Source of the DNA: JAUJOE01 sp038252945
GTDB lineage: Bacteria > Actinomycetota > Actinomycetes > Propionibacteriales > Nocardioidaceae
Assembly (NCBI GenBank): GCA_038252945.1
Contig: JBBSHN010000039.1
Span: 1 to 20,288, forward strand
DNA: 20,288 nt
Direction: 5' to 3'
A program made the translations under genes and the position numbers. Below the pieces are notes generated by a model. It did no database searches, had not been told where the DNA came from, and worked only from the letters and a program-made list of their open reading frames with translations. Positions 1 through 8,311 of the stretch are shown here, in pieces (positions within the stretch are counted from its first letter, which is position 1; the number at the start of each line of letters is the position of its first letter).

Positions 1-1
1 C

Positions 2-1149
2 CGGCTCGGGCAGCTGGTCGATCTGATCGGCTCGATCGGCTTCACCGAGACCGACGATCACGGCAGCGACGACGTGCTCGGCCGGGTGTACGAGTACTCC
101 TCGGCCAGTTCGCCGGTAAGGAGACCGGCAAGGACGCCGGCGCCTTCTACACACCGCGCTCGGTGGTACGGACGCTCGTCGAGATGCTCGAACCTTTCCA
201 CGGACGGGTGTACGACCCGTGCTGCGGCTCTGGCGGCATGTTCGTGCAGTCAGCCGAGTTCGTGAAGGCCCACGGCGGCAAACGCACCGACGTCGCCATC
301 TACGGCCAGGAATTCACCGACACCACGTGGAAGCTCGCCAAGATGAACCTCGCGCTGCGCGGCATTGAGGCCGATCTTGGCGAGCGCTCTGCCGACTCGT
401 TCGGCTCCGACTTACACCCGGACCTCCGCGCCGACTTCGTACTCGCCAACCCGCCGTTCAACGTCTCGAACTGGTGGGACGCGAAGCTGGCCGACGACCC
501 GCGGTGGGCGTTCGGTGTGCCACCGCAGGGCAACGCCAACTTCGCCTGGGTGCAGCATTTTATCTACCACCTATCGCCGCGCGGGACGGCCGGCTTCGTG
601 CTCGCGAACGGGTCGCTGTCATCCAAGAGCGGCGGCGAGGGCGATATCCGCCGCAAGCTCGTCGAGGCCGATTTGGTCGATTGCATCGTCGCCATGCCCG
701 ACCGGCTGTTCCTCAACACCGGCATCCCGGTCGCGCTGTGGTTCGTGTCCAAGGACCGGCACGGCAACGGCCACCGCAAGCGCGTCGGCGAGGTGCTGTT
801 CATCGACGCGCGCAGGCTCGGCCGCATGAAGACGCGCCGGCTTCGCGTGCTCGACGACGCCGACATCGCGAAGGTCGCCGAGACCTATCACACGTGGCGA
901 AACCACGACGGCGCGTACGAGGACGTGTCAGGGTTTTGCAAGGCGTCTCCGCGGGATGAAATCGCGTCGCACGACTTCGTGCTCACGCCCGGCCGCTACG
1001 TCGGCGCCGAGGAATCCGAAGCCGAGGACGAGCCGATCGAGGACAAGATCGAACGCCTAACGAAGGAGCTCTTCGCCGAGTTCGATCGCGGGCGCGACCT
1101 CGAGGCTCTCGTCCGAGAACGGCTGTCGGAGATCGACCATGGAAAGTGA
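2..1149 (+). pseudogene. hsdM: Type I restriction-modification DNA methyltransferase subunit HsdM, 5'-partial and frameshifted
   Basis: This is the modification subunit of a type I R-M system. It uses S-adenosylmethionine to methylate adenine at sites chosen by HsdS. The SAM-binding motif DPCCGSGG is encoded from 214 and the catalytic NPPF motif at 448-459. The N-terminal helical domain lies outside the window. Up to about position 97 the family sequence (LGRVYEY) reads in frame 2; from about 100 it continues (LGQFAGKE, then FYTPRSVV) in frame 1. One base, most simply a T of a TTC codon near 98, is missing. No homopolymer lies there, so this does not look like a phase-variable tract. Either the gene is broken or the read has an error. 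An internal ATG at 163 could only give a protein lacking the N-terminal part. The stop overlaps the hsdS start by 11 bp. Confidence 0.85.
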
Positions 1150-2386
1150 CAGCCCGGTCGTGAATGTCGCAGGTTGGCCTGTCGTCTCACTTCGTGAAGT
1201 CACGACCAAGATCGGTTCGGGTGCGACACCTCGTGGCGGAGCGGAGTCCTACCTGGCGGCGCGATCGAAGTTCGCGCTCATTCGCAGTCAGAATGTGTTC
1301 GATCGTCGCTTCGATGAGTCAGGCCTGGCGTTCATCACGGACGGCCAATCGAACGACTTGCGCGGCGTGTGGCTGCAACCTGGAGACGTTTTACTGAACA
1401 TCACCGGAGATGGCGTGACGTTCGGCCGGTCGTGCCTCGTCCCAGAGCACGTTCTGCCCGCGTGCGTGAATCAGCACGTGTCGATCATTCGCGCAGATCG
1501 AGGACGGGCAGTACCCGGCTACCTTCTAGCGTTTCTCACGCATCCTGACGTGAAGCCGTACATCGCCTCATTCAACTCGGGCGGCTCTAGGCGAGCTGTT
1601 ACCAAAGGCCACATCGAATCGTTTCGTCTGCCGCTTCCGCCGATGGAGATGCAGCGCAGGATCGCGGCGACCTTGGGGGCGCTGGACGACAAGATCGAGT
1701 CGAACCGGCGCGCACAAGCTTTGATCGAGCAAGTCGTGCAGGCACGTTTCCAGGCTGCCTTCTCGGTTGACGACGAGCCAGGGGGCGAAGCGATCTCTTC
1801 GATTGTCGAGGTGAACCCTCGCCGAACACTAGGTCGAGGTCAGCTCGCCACCTACGTTGGGATGTCGTCACTGCCTGAACACGCCGCGGAGGTCACGGAC
1901 TGGGACGTGAAGGAGTTCGGATCGGGGCAAAAGTTCGCGAATGGCGATGTCTTAATGGCTCGAATAACGCCGTGCCTTGAGAATGGCAAGACGGCCGTGG
2001 TCGACATGCTGCCGAACGACGAGGTGGGGTGGGGATCGACGGAGTACCTCGTACTGGCGCCCCGCGGCGCCGTCTCAACGCCATGGGTCTATTGCCTGGC
2101 CCGATCCGAACCCGTGCGCGCTTACGCAATCCGCAGTATGTCGGGGACCTCGGGGCGCCAACGATTCCAGCCGGACGGGTTCGACAAGTACCGGATACCT
2201 GCTCCCGACATCGCGGTCCTCCGAGCGTTCAACGCTCAGGCGATACCCCTGTTTCAGCGCATGACATCTCTTCGAGATGAGAACCGCGCGCTCGCCCGGG
2301 TGCGCGACACGCTTCTGCCAGAGTTGTTGTCCGGAAGGATTCGCGTGCCAGAGGCGCGGGAAGCTGTCGTGGCGGCGGTCGGGTGA
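1139..2386 (+). CDS. hsdS: Type I restriction-modification specificity subunit HsdS
   Basis: HsdS gives the type I complex its DNA sequence specificity through two target-recognition domains joined by helical spacers. The 415-residue length is normal for the family. The first recognition domain opens with WPVVSLREVTTKIGSGATP. It is followed by the central conserved region starting PLPPMEMQRRIAATLGALDD near residue 164, then a second recognition domain, then the distal conserved helix (LARVRDTLLPELLSGRI) near residues 385-405. The ATG at 1139 is supported by GGAG at 1128-1131, 7 nt upstream. The gene overlaps hsdM by 11 bp and hsdR by 4 bp (GTGA), so all three are probably made from one transcript. 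The recognition domains cannot be matched to a target sequence by eye. Confidence 0.93.
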   Translation: MESDSPVVNVAGWPVVSLREVTTKIGSGATPRGGAESYLAARSKFALIRSQNVFDRRFDESGLAFITDGQSNDLRGVWLQPGDVLLNITGDGVTFGRSCLVPEHVLPACVNQHVSIIRADRGRAVPGYLLAFLTHPDVKPYIASFNSGGSRRAVTKGHIESFRLPLPPMEMQRRIAATLGALDDKIESNRRAQALIEQVVQARFQAAFSVDDEPGGEAISSIVEVNPRRTLGRGQLATYVGMSSLPEHAAEVTDWDVKEFGSGQKFANGDVLMARITPCLENGKTAVVDMLPNDEVGWGSTEYLVLAPRGAVSTPWVYCLARSEPVRAYAIRSMSGTSGRQRFQPDGFDKYRIPAPDIAVLRAFNAQAIPLFQRMTSLRDENRALARVRDTLLPELLSGRIRVPEAREAVVAAVG

Positions 2387-5300
2387 CTGCGTTGAACGAG
2401 TCGACGGTCGAACTGGCGGCGCTGGAGTACCTGCGTCAGCTCGGGTGGTCGACTGCGTTCGGGCCAACGATCGCTCCGGACACACCAGCAGCAGAGCGTT
2501 CGTCGTACGAGCACGTCTACCTCTACAGCCGGCTCCGCCTGGCGGCCGCGCGGATCAATCCCCACCTCGGTCCGTCGCTGATCGATGAGGCGGTCAAGCG
2601 GCTGGACCGTGCTGAGTCACAGAGTGCGCTCGCCGAGAATCTGCGAGTGCACACCCTGCTAACGCAGGGCGTGCCGGTCGAACACCGTGACCGTGACGGG
2701 GCGGTCCGTACCGTCCGCGTCCGGCTGATCGACTTCGAACAGCCGAACAACAACGACTGGCTGGCGGTCAACCAGTTCACGATCGTCCATAACGGCAAGA
2801 AGCGCCGTCCCGACATCGTCGCATTCGTCAACGGCATCCCGCTGGGGCTGTTCGAGCTGAAAAACCTCGCTGACGAGCACGCCACGCTCAAGGGCGCGTG
2901 GAACCAGCTCCAGACCTACCGCAGCGACGTTCCGGCGATCTCCACGCCGAACGCGATGACAGTGATCAGCGACGGCACCAGCGCGGCTATGAGCTCGTTC
3001 TCCGGCGCATTCGAGCACTACGCACCGTGGAAGACGATCGACGGCCGCGAGGTGGTCACGAACAACCCCGCACTGGAAGTGCTGGTCAAGGGCGTCTTCG
3101 ACCAGCAGCGCGTCCTGGACCTGTTGCAGAACTTCGTCCTGTTCAGCGACGAGGCGAACGGACTGGTCAAGCGAGTCGCAAAGTACCACCAGTACTGGGC
3201 CGTCAACGCCGCGGTCGAGTCCACGATCGATGCCGCCGGGCCGGACGGTGATCGCCGTGGCGGCGTCGTGTGGCACACGCAGGGGTCGGGCAAGTCGATC
3301 GAGATGCTCCTCTACGCCGCCAAGATCATGCGCGACTTGCGGATGGGCAACCCGACCCTGGTGTTCATCACCGACCGCAACGACCTGGACGACCAACTGT
3401 TCGGCGAGGTGTTCGCGCCGGCCGAGATCCTGCCCGAGAAGCCTGTGCAGGCCGAGTCCCGCAACGAGCTGCGGACGCTGCTGCGCCGCGCGTCCGGCGG
3501 CATCGTGTTCACCACACTGCAGAAGTTCGCGCCGGAAGCCAGCGGCGACGTCAACCCGGTGCTGACCGATCGGCGCAACGTCGTCGTCGTGGCCGATGAG
3601 GCGCACCGCTCACAGTACGGCTTCACGGAAGCGCTCGACGCCGAGGGCCGGCTCACCTCGGGGCTCGCCAAGCACATGCGCGACGCGCTGCCCAACGCCA
3701 CCTACCTCGGGTTCACCGGCACCCCGATCGAGTCCACGGACAAGTCGACCCGCGCGGTGTTCGGCGACTACATCGACGTCTACGACCTCACTCGCGCGGT
3801 CGAAGACGGCGCGACCGTCCGGATCTACTACGAGTCCCGACTGGCCAAGGTGAGCCTCGACGAGGTGGTCGACGAGATCAGCGAGAACGCCGAGGCCGAC
3901 GACGCGACCCGCGCCAAGTCGAAATGGGCGCGTCTGGAGGCGATCGTGGGCGCAAGCCAGCGCCTCGACATCGTCGCCGCCGACCTTGTCCAGCACTGGG
4001 AAGCCCGCCGCAGCGAACTGTTTGGCAAGGCAATGATCGTGGCGATGAGCCGGCGCATTGCCGTCGAGCTTTACAACCGCGTCGTCGAACTACGCCCGGA
4101 CTGGCACAGCGATGACCCCAACGCGGGCCGGATCAAAGTCGTCATGACCGGCTCGGCCGCAGACCCCGCGGCATTCCAGCCGCACATCCACCCCAAGGAC
4201 GTGCGCGGGAAGCTCAAACTGCGAGCGAAGGACCCGGACGATCCGTTGGAGATCGTCATCGTGCGCGACATGTGGCTCACCGGCTTTGATGCCCCGTCGA
4301 TGCACACGATGTACGTTGACAAGCCGATGCAAGGTGCCGGGCTCATGCAGGCCATCGCGCGGGTCAACCGCACCTTCCGCGATAAGCCCGGTGGGCTGAT
4401 CGTCGACTACATCGGCGTCGCCACCAACCTGCGTCGGGCGCTCGCCGAGTACTCACCCAGCGACCGCGATCAGGCCGGCGTGCCGATCGAGGACATGGTT
4501 GCCGCGATGCTGGAGAAGCACGACATCGTCCGCGGTCTCCTGCACGGCTGCGCCTACGACGCGTCCCCGTCCCTGCCACCGGCCGAGCGGCTGGCTCAGC
4601 ACGCGACCGTCCTGGACTTCGTCATGGCCGACCCTGACCGAACGGCCCGCTTCCTCGACCAGGTGCCCGCCCTAGCCAAGGCGTTCGCGCTGTGCGGCGC
4701 GCGCGACGAGGCCGCCGCGATCCGCAACGACGTGCGCATGTTCACCGACGTCCGCGCCGCCATCCTCAAGATTCAGAACCCGGACTCCGGACGCGGCGGC
4801 AGCGGCGCCGTCGAACTCGATACCGCCATCGGCCAACTCGTCAACGAAGCCGTTTCCGCCGACGAAGTCGTCGACATCTACAAGCTCGCCGGTATCGAGA
4901 CGCCCGAGCTGTCGATCCTATCCGACGAGTTCCTCGACAGCCTTGTCGGCAAGGACAAGCTGAACCTGCAGATGGGACTTCTGCGCCGGCTGATCAACGA
5001 CCAGATTCGTACCGTGCAGCGCACCAACGTCGTACAGGCCCGCCGCTTCAGCGAGCAGCTCGACGAGGCGATCAACCGCTACACCAACCGCGCTCTCACC
5101 ACCGCCGAGATCGTCGCCGAACTGGTCAAGATGGCCAAGGACATGAAGGCCAACAACGACCGACACAACCGGCTCGGCCTGTCCGTCGCCGAGGCCGCCT
5201 TCTACGACGCCGTCGTCCAGAACGACGCTGCGATCCTGCAAATGGGCGACGACAAGCTCAAGCAGATCTCGGTTGATCTCGTCTGGGCCGTTCAGCAGAG

Positions 5301-5466
5301 CGTCACCATCGACTGGTCGCTCAAGGAATCGGTGCGCGCCGCCATGCGGTCGAAGGTGCGTCGGCTGCTCGCCAAGCATGGCTACCCGCCTGACCTCGAA
5401 GAGCGCGCCGTCGAGCTGGTCCTGCAACAGGCCGAGCTCTTCGCGAGTTCAGGAGCATCGGGTTGA
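2383..5466 (+). CDS. hsdR: Type I restriction endonuclease subunit HsdR
   Basis: HsdR is the motor and nuclease subunit. It translocates DNA using ATP and cuts far from the recognition site. The 1027-residue protein has the family's domain order. The nuclease site is D144 with E158-L-K160 (PD-(D/E)xK). The helicase motor has Walker A GSGKS at 301-305, DEAH at 405-408, FTGTP at 444-448 and motif VI QAIARVNR at 656-663. A helical C-terminal part for assembly with HsdM/HsdS follows. All key residues are present, so the protein should be active if the rest of the complex is made. This matters because hsdM carries a frameshift. The GTG start overlaps the hsdS stop (GTGA), a usual translational coupling, and the stop overlaps the next gene's TTG. 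Confidence 0.95.
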   Translation: MTALNESTVELAALEYLRQLGWSTAFGPTIAPDTPAAERSSYEHVYLYSRLRLAAARINPHLGPSLIDEAVKRLDRAESQSALAENLRVHTLLTQGVPVEHRDRDGAVRTVRVRLIDFEQPNNNDWLAVNQFTIVHNGKKRRPDIVAFVNGIPLGLFELKNLADEHATLKGAWNQLQTYRSDVPAISTPNAMTVISDGTSAAMSSFSGAFEHYAPWKTIDGREVVTNNPALEVLVKGVFDQQRVLDLLQNFVLFSDEANGLVKRVAKYHQYWAVNAAVESTIDAAGPDGDRRGGVVWHTQGSGKSIEMLLYAAKIMRDLRMGNPTLVFITDRNDLDDQLFGEVFAPAEILPEKPVQAESRNELRTLLRRASGGIVFTTLQKFAPEASGDVNPVLTDRRNVVVVADEAHRSQYGFTEALDAEGRLTSGLAKHMRDALPNATYLGFTGTPIESTDKSTRAVFGDYIDVYDLTRAVEDGATVRIYYESRLAKVSLDEVVDEISENAEADDATRAKSKWARLEAIVGASQRLDIVAADLVQHWEARRSELFGKAMIVAMSRRIAVELYNRVVELRPDWHSDDPNAGRIKVVMTGSAADPAAFQPHIHPKDVRGKLKLRAKDPDDPLEIVIVRDMWLTGFDAPSMHTMYVDKPMQGAGLMQAIARVNRTFRDKPGGLIVDYIGVATNLRRALAEYSPSDRDQAGVPIEDMVAAMLEKHDIVRGLLHGCAYDASPSLPPAERLAQHATVLDFVMADPDRTARFLDQVPALAKAFALCGARDEAAAIRNDVRMFTDVRAAILKIQNPDSGRGGSGAVELDTAIGQLVNEAVSADEVVDIYKLAGIETPELSILSDEFLDSLVGKDKLNLQMGLLRRLINDQIRTVQRTNVVQARRFSEQLDEAINRYTNRALTTAEIVAELVKMAKDMKANNDRHNRLGLSVAEAAFYDAVVQNDAAILQMGDDKLKQISVDLVWAVQQSVTIDWSLKESVRAAMRSKVRRLLAKHGYPPDLEERAVELVLQQAELFASSGASG
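5451..5455 (+). promoter_or_regulatory. Ribosome binding site deciding a TTG start
   Basis: AGGAG lies inside the hsdR 3' end, 7 nt before the TTG at 5463. It supports this rare start codon and a TTGA 4-bp overlap with the hsdR stop. Confidence 0.7.
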
Positions 5467-6326
5467 CCTCCGGCTTCGACAACACGACAAAGCAGCTCCT
5501 CGAGCGGCTCTTCGGCATGGCGACCGGCTACGTGCTCGACTTCAGCAACTCGACCTTCGCGTCGTTCGTGGAAACGGCAGTCGGGCTCGATCCGTACGTG
5601 CGGTACGACGGCTCGAAGGCGGTCATCCTGCGGCAGATCTGGCTCCAGGAGCCACCCGCCATGGTGGCCAAGCTGAACCTCGACCTACTCGAACGCTGGC
5701 GCATCAACAAGTTGGCGAACGACGAGTCAATCACAGCCTTCGAGCAGGAGTCCTACGACAGGCTGGTCGCACTCTTTCGCTCGGCGCACTCGGACCAGCC
5801 GAGCCCCGAGACGCTGGCCTTCCTCAACAGAGACTTCGGCGACGTTGACCTGGCCGCGCTGCCGAGTGAGCTGACCTCGCAGCAGATCGTTCGATCTCGT
5901 CTCGACGAGATCGATCGATGCTTGACCGCCGAGGCGCCGCTCGCAGTGATCTTCCTCGTCGGGAGCACCCTCGAAGGGTTGCTCATGGAACTCGCGATCG
6001 CCCACGCATCGACCTACACCGCGAGTGGCTCCGCACCGAAGCACAAGGGATCAGTGAAGCCCATCGATAGCTGGACGCTGGCCGAACTGATCACCGTTTC
6101 CCGAGCGCTGAACGTGCTCAGTGAGGACGTGTCGAAGCACGCCGATCAAGTACGGAACTTCCGCAACTCCATCCACCCCCGGCAGCAGCTCCGAGAGAAG
6201 TTCGAGCCGAGGATGGAAACCGCCCGCATCGCGCACCAGGTGTTGGCTGCTGCCTTGGCCGACCTGCAACGTCTCCACGAGCGGGGATCCACGGTCGTGC
6301 TGGGCGGGTCGGCGCCACCATCGTGA
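5463..6326 (+). CDS. AbiJ-like HEPN-domain protein within the hsd operon
   Basis: The N-terminal segment (LFGMATGYVLDFSNSTFASF, about residues 16-35, then a GSKA motif) resembles the AbiJ N-terminal domain 3 family, which I recognise from memory. The C-terminal half is all-helical and ends in RNFRNSIHP, with R231 and H238 forming an R-N-x5-H signature of HEPN ribonuclease-like domains. HEPN proteins are common abortive-infection effectors that cut RNA. That activity is inferred here, not shown. The 287-residue length fits an N-domain plus HEPN layout. The TTG start is set by AGGAG at 5451-5455 and overlaps the hsdR stop by 4 bp. The stop overlaps the next gene's GTG by 4 bp. This tight coupling suggests a suicide back-up or accessory effector that works with the restriction complex. 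A structural, non-catalytic HEPN is the alternative. Confidence 0.75.
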   Translation: MTSGFDNTTKQLLERLFGMATGYVLDFSNSTFASFVETAVGLDPYVRYDGSKAVILRQIWLQEPPAMVAKLNLDLLERWRINKLANDESITAFEQESYDRLVALFRSAHSDQPSPETLAFLNRDFGDVDLAALPSELTSQQIVRSRLDEIDRCLTAEAPLAVIFLVGSTLEGLLMELAIAHASTYTASGSAPKHKGSVKPIDSWTLAELITVSRALNVLSEDVSKHADQVRNFRNSIHPRQQLREKFEPRMETARIAHQVLAAALADLQRLHERGSTVVLGGSAPPS

Positions 6327-6805
6327 TCCTGCGCTGCACCACGAAGGCGCGGGCGCTGCTCGGTGTTCGCGAGCCTGGCGAGGTGGAGCCCGGCGACGCC
6401 GACTGGTACCTGAACCTGCTGTGGTTCGACCGCCGCAAGTGCCTGCTGCTCGCACATGTCGGCACCCTGTTCCCGGTCTTCGTCGCGGACGTGCGCAAGG
6501 CCGACCTGACTCCGCTCGACGCCTGGCTGGCGAACGTGGTGCGGCGCGAACTGAACGCCGAAGGCTTGCCCGGCGATGTGCTCGGCAATCTCTCCGCTCC
6601 CGTCGTAGTGGCGAAGACCGCGAGCCGGCAGATGCTGGGGTTCATGAACGAGATGGCGAGGTTCGCCGAGTACGCGATCGCCGACGCCGGTGGGCTGGCC
6701 CGGTGCGACATCGAGGAGCTCAACCGCGAGCAGCGACGGATGCTGCACAACCGCGACGGCCGCTACGCGACCCCACTCGAGCTGATCGCGGAGCGCTTGA
6801 CGTAA
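6323..6805 (+). CDS. DUF6933-like small protein, last gene of the hsd operon
   Basis: The protein has 160 residues. Its start (MILRCTTKARALLGV) and the segment DWYLNLLWFDRRKCLLLAHV match my recollection of the DUF6933 family, whose members begin with a similar ILRCT motif and a conserved tryptophan/leucine-rich strand. No catalytic motif, signal peptide or membrane segment is visible. Function is unknown. The GTG start overlaps the previous stop (GTGA), so the gene is translationally coupled to the HEPN gene and belongs to the five-gene operon. Its position directly after a candidate HEPN toxin makes an antidote or regulator role thinkable, but this is inference from gene order only. Confidence 0.65.
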   Translation: MILRCTTKARALLGVREPGEVEPGDADWYLNLLWFDRRKCLLLAHVGTLFPVFVADVRKADLTPLDAWLANVVRRELNAEGLPGDVLGNLSAPVVVAKTASRQMLGFMNEMARFAEYAIADAGGLARCDIEELNREQRRMLHNRDGRYATPLELIAERLT

Positions 6806-7123
6806 TCAAGGTCGACGGAATCGCAAGACAAACACCGGAGTCGGCGCACGTGACATGACGTTGTCCGAAGTTATCCGGATCGGCGACGGACGGGCCGGAC
6901 GACGAGGAAGTGGGAGTTCGCCGCCAGCTCGTCGATCTCCCGCCGCCACAGTAAGCGGGACCCCGGGCTGCCCCGCAAATTCGCCTACTGGGCCTCGCAC
7001 GGGTCTCGCATGGAGCTAGCAGTTGGGCTAGCTACGGGACTGATCATAGGTTCCGGTGCCGAGGTAACTCGCGGCAGGCATGCTCGGTCGACAAACGAAC
7101 CCCCGTGCGGCAGCTTTAGTACC
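6806..7123 (+). other. Intergenic region with a perfect inverted repeat
   Basis: I see no convincing gene in these 318 bases. AGCTAGC (7014-7020) and GCTAGCT (7027-7033) form a perfect 7-bp inverted repeat around 6 nt, about 90 bp before the next start. It could be an operator for the downstream pair. An open frame from an ATG at 7010 is in phase with the next gene, but its 38 residues look non-coding and I saw no ribosome binding site, so I place the start at 7124. On the minus strand a short stretch near 6870-6955 (reading WRREIDELAANSHFLVVR) may be the tail of a lost gene. I do not recognise it. Confidence 0.4.
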
Positions 7124-8044
7124 ATGACCACGACCACCGGCGGTGGACGGGCCCCGGTAAGTCGTCGGACTCCTCCCCCGCCTCCCATAGGCAGACACGA
7201 GACGCTCATCGATCTTCTCACACAGGCGAAACGTGACTCGGTCCCGATCCGCACGACTTTCGTCCAGCAGGGCAAGGGCAAGGACACCAAGCCGGGGCCG
7301 CTCGCCTCCTTCGTGTCCAAGCACGACGAACGAGCCCTCGATGCCTACTTGTTCGCTCACGCGCTGGCCAGCGCCGAGCCCTGGAACTGCGACTACCCGT
7401 CCAGCACGTGGATTCGGGCTCTCGGCCTCGGCGACGACGCCGAGCCCGCATCGGCCCAGGCCGCCGCATCCAAGATCATGAAGCGACTCGAGGACCGCAA
7501 GCTGATCACTCGTGAGCGAGTTGGCCGCACCTCGTCTATCACGCTCTTATCCGAGGACGGCTCCGGCGACGCCTACACGCACCCGGCCACGGCGAGGCAG
7601 CAGTACCTTCAGCTCCCCCACGCCTACTGGATCGAGCGGCACTACGAGACCCTGAGCCTGCCGGCGAAGGCCATCCTGGTCGTCGCCTTGAGTCTCCGCG
7701 CCCGTTTCCCACTCCCCTACGAGCGGGGGCCAGCCTGGTACGGGCTCTCACCCGACAGCACCGAGCGAGGGCTGCGAGACCTCGAGAAGGCGGGCCTGCT
7801 CGACTACGACCAGGAGTGGATCAAGAACCACCGCTCGCCGACGGGCTGGATCGAACAACGTCTCTACTTCCTGCGGGAGCCCTACGCAGCCAAGCCCCGC
7901 AAGCGTGGCGCTGCCAAGAAGCCGGCATGGAAGAAGGCGGCCCCCAAGAAGGCGGTGGCGAAGAAGGCGGTGGCGAAGAAGGCGGTGGCGAAGAAGACGC
8001 CGACCAAGAAGCCCATGAAGTGGGCCCGGGCGGTGTCGAAATGA
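7124..8044 (+). CDS. Uncharacterised two-winged-helix protein with an H1-like lysine/alanine tail
   Basis: The protein has 306 residues when started at the ATG at 7124. A Pro-rich N-terminus leads to a predicted winged-helix region at about 73-145 (including MKRLEDRKLITRERVGRTSS). A second follows at about 175-230 (ETLSLPAKAILVVALSLRA, then TERGLRDLEKAGLLDYDQEW). Both read like DNA-binding wings with a helix-turn-helix. Residues from about 257 to the end are a disordered basic tail built of AKKAV repeats, as in histone H1 and actinobacterial HU-type tails, which bind DNA without sequence preference. No enzymatic motif is visible. The gene overlaps the next by 4 bp (ATGA), so the two probably act together. 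A transcription factor or a replication-initiator-like protein are both possible; I do not recognise a named family. The ATG at 7010 is the less likely alternative start. Confidence 0.7.
   Translation: MTTTTGGGRAPVSRRTPPPPPIGRHETLIDLLTQAKRDSVPIRTTFVQQGKGKDTKPGPLASFVSKHDERALDAYLFAHALASAEPWNCDYPSSTWIRALGLGDDAEPASAQAAASKIMKRLEDRKLITRERVGRTSSITLLSEDGSGDAYTHPATARQQYLQLPHAYWIERHYETLSLPAKAILVVALSLRARFPLPYERGPAWYGLSPDSTERGLRDLEKAGLLDYDQEWIKNHRSPTGWIEQRLYFLREPYAAKPRKRGAAKKPAWKKAAPKKAVAKKAVAKKAVAKKTPTKKPMKWARAVSK
7946..7996 (+). repeat. Three tandem 15-bp coding repeats (AAGAAGGCGGTGGCG)
   Basis: Three perfect units lie at 7946-7960, 7961-7975 and 7976-7990, followed by the first 6 bases of a fourth. 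They encode KKAVA units of the basic tail. The repeat is in frame, so slippage would change tail length without breaking the gene. Confidence 0.9.
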
Positions 8045-8238
8045 CTCGAGCACGTTCCCCACAAGGGCCGCCCCTGTTCACGCTGCGCACCCTCGTGATC
8101 TTGGTCGTGGCAGCACTGTTCGGCATCGCCGCCGGGGTGCTCACCTACATGGGCACCAAGAAGCTGCCCGAGGCAGTGCTGGCCGGGGGCGGCGCCTTCG
8201 GTGCGTGCCTACTCGGTCTTCACCAACTCGTCGAATGA
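8041..8238 (+). CDS. Small protein with two membrane segments
   Basis: The protein has 65 residues. After a short basic N-terminus, a hydrophobic helix runs from about 13 to 35 (TLVILVVAALFGIAAGVLTY). A short loop with TKK follows, then a second Gly/Ala/Leu-rich helix at about 42-62. It ends in HQLVE. There is no cleavable signal peptide. The ATG overlaps the stop of the winged-helix gene by 4 bp, so the two are co-translated. I recall similar small membrane proteins beside helix-turn-helix genes in other actinobacteria, but I know of no assigned function. A two-helix hairpin of this size could be a membrane anchor for its partner or a holin-like pore. Both are guesses from size and shape. 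Confidence 0.7.
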   Translation: MTRARSPQGPPLFTLRTLVILVVAALFGIAAGVLTYMGTKKLPEAVLAGGGAFGACLLGLHQLVE

Positions 8239-8265
8239 CCCGCGGCGACCTCATGGTTGGCAGTT

Positions 8266-8305
8266 ATTCCAAATCACGAGTTCAGGTCGATATTTGGAAT
8301 ACACT
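8266..8305 (+). promoter_or_regulatory. Leaderless promoter with a perfect palindrome, upstream of the AbiE-like pair
   Basis: ATTCCAAAT (8266-8274) and ATTTGGAAT (8292-8300) are perfect 9-bp inverted repeats 17 nt apart. The right arm touches a -10-like box, TACACT, at 8300-8305. Six bases later comes GTG at 8312, the layout of an actinobacterial leaderless transcript. A protein bound to the palindrome would block the promoter. AbiEi antitoxins are known to repress their own operons through inverted repeats. Confidence 0.65.
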
Positions 8306-8311
8306 GGTCTG

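Noticed and set aside
90..110. Phase-variable tract in hsdM
   Set aside because: There is no homopolymer or short tandem repeat at the frameshift point.
2659..3606. Minus-strand open frame opposite hsdR
   Set aside because: It lies entirely inside hsdR, whose nuclease and helicase motifs are certain. The antisense product is Val/Asp/His-rich, typical of high-GC shadows.
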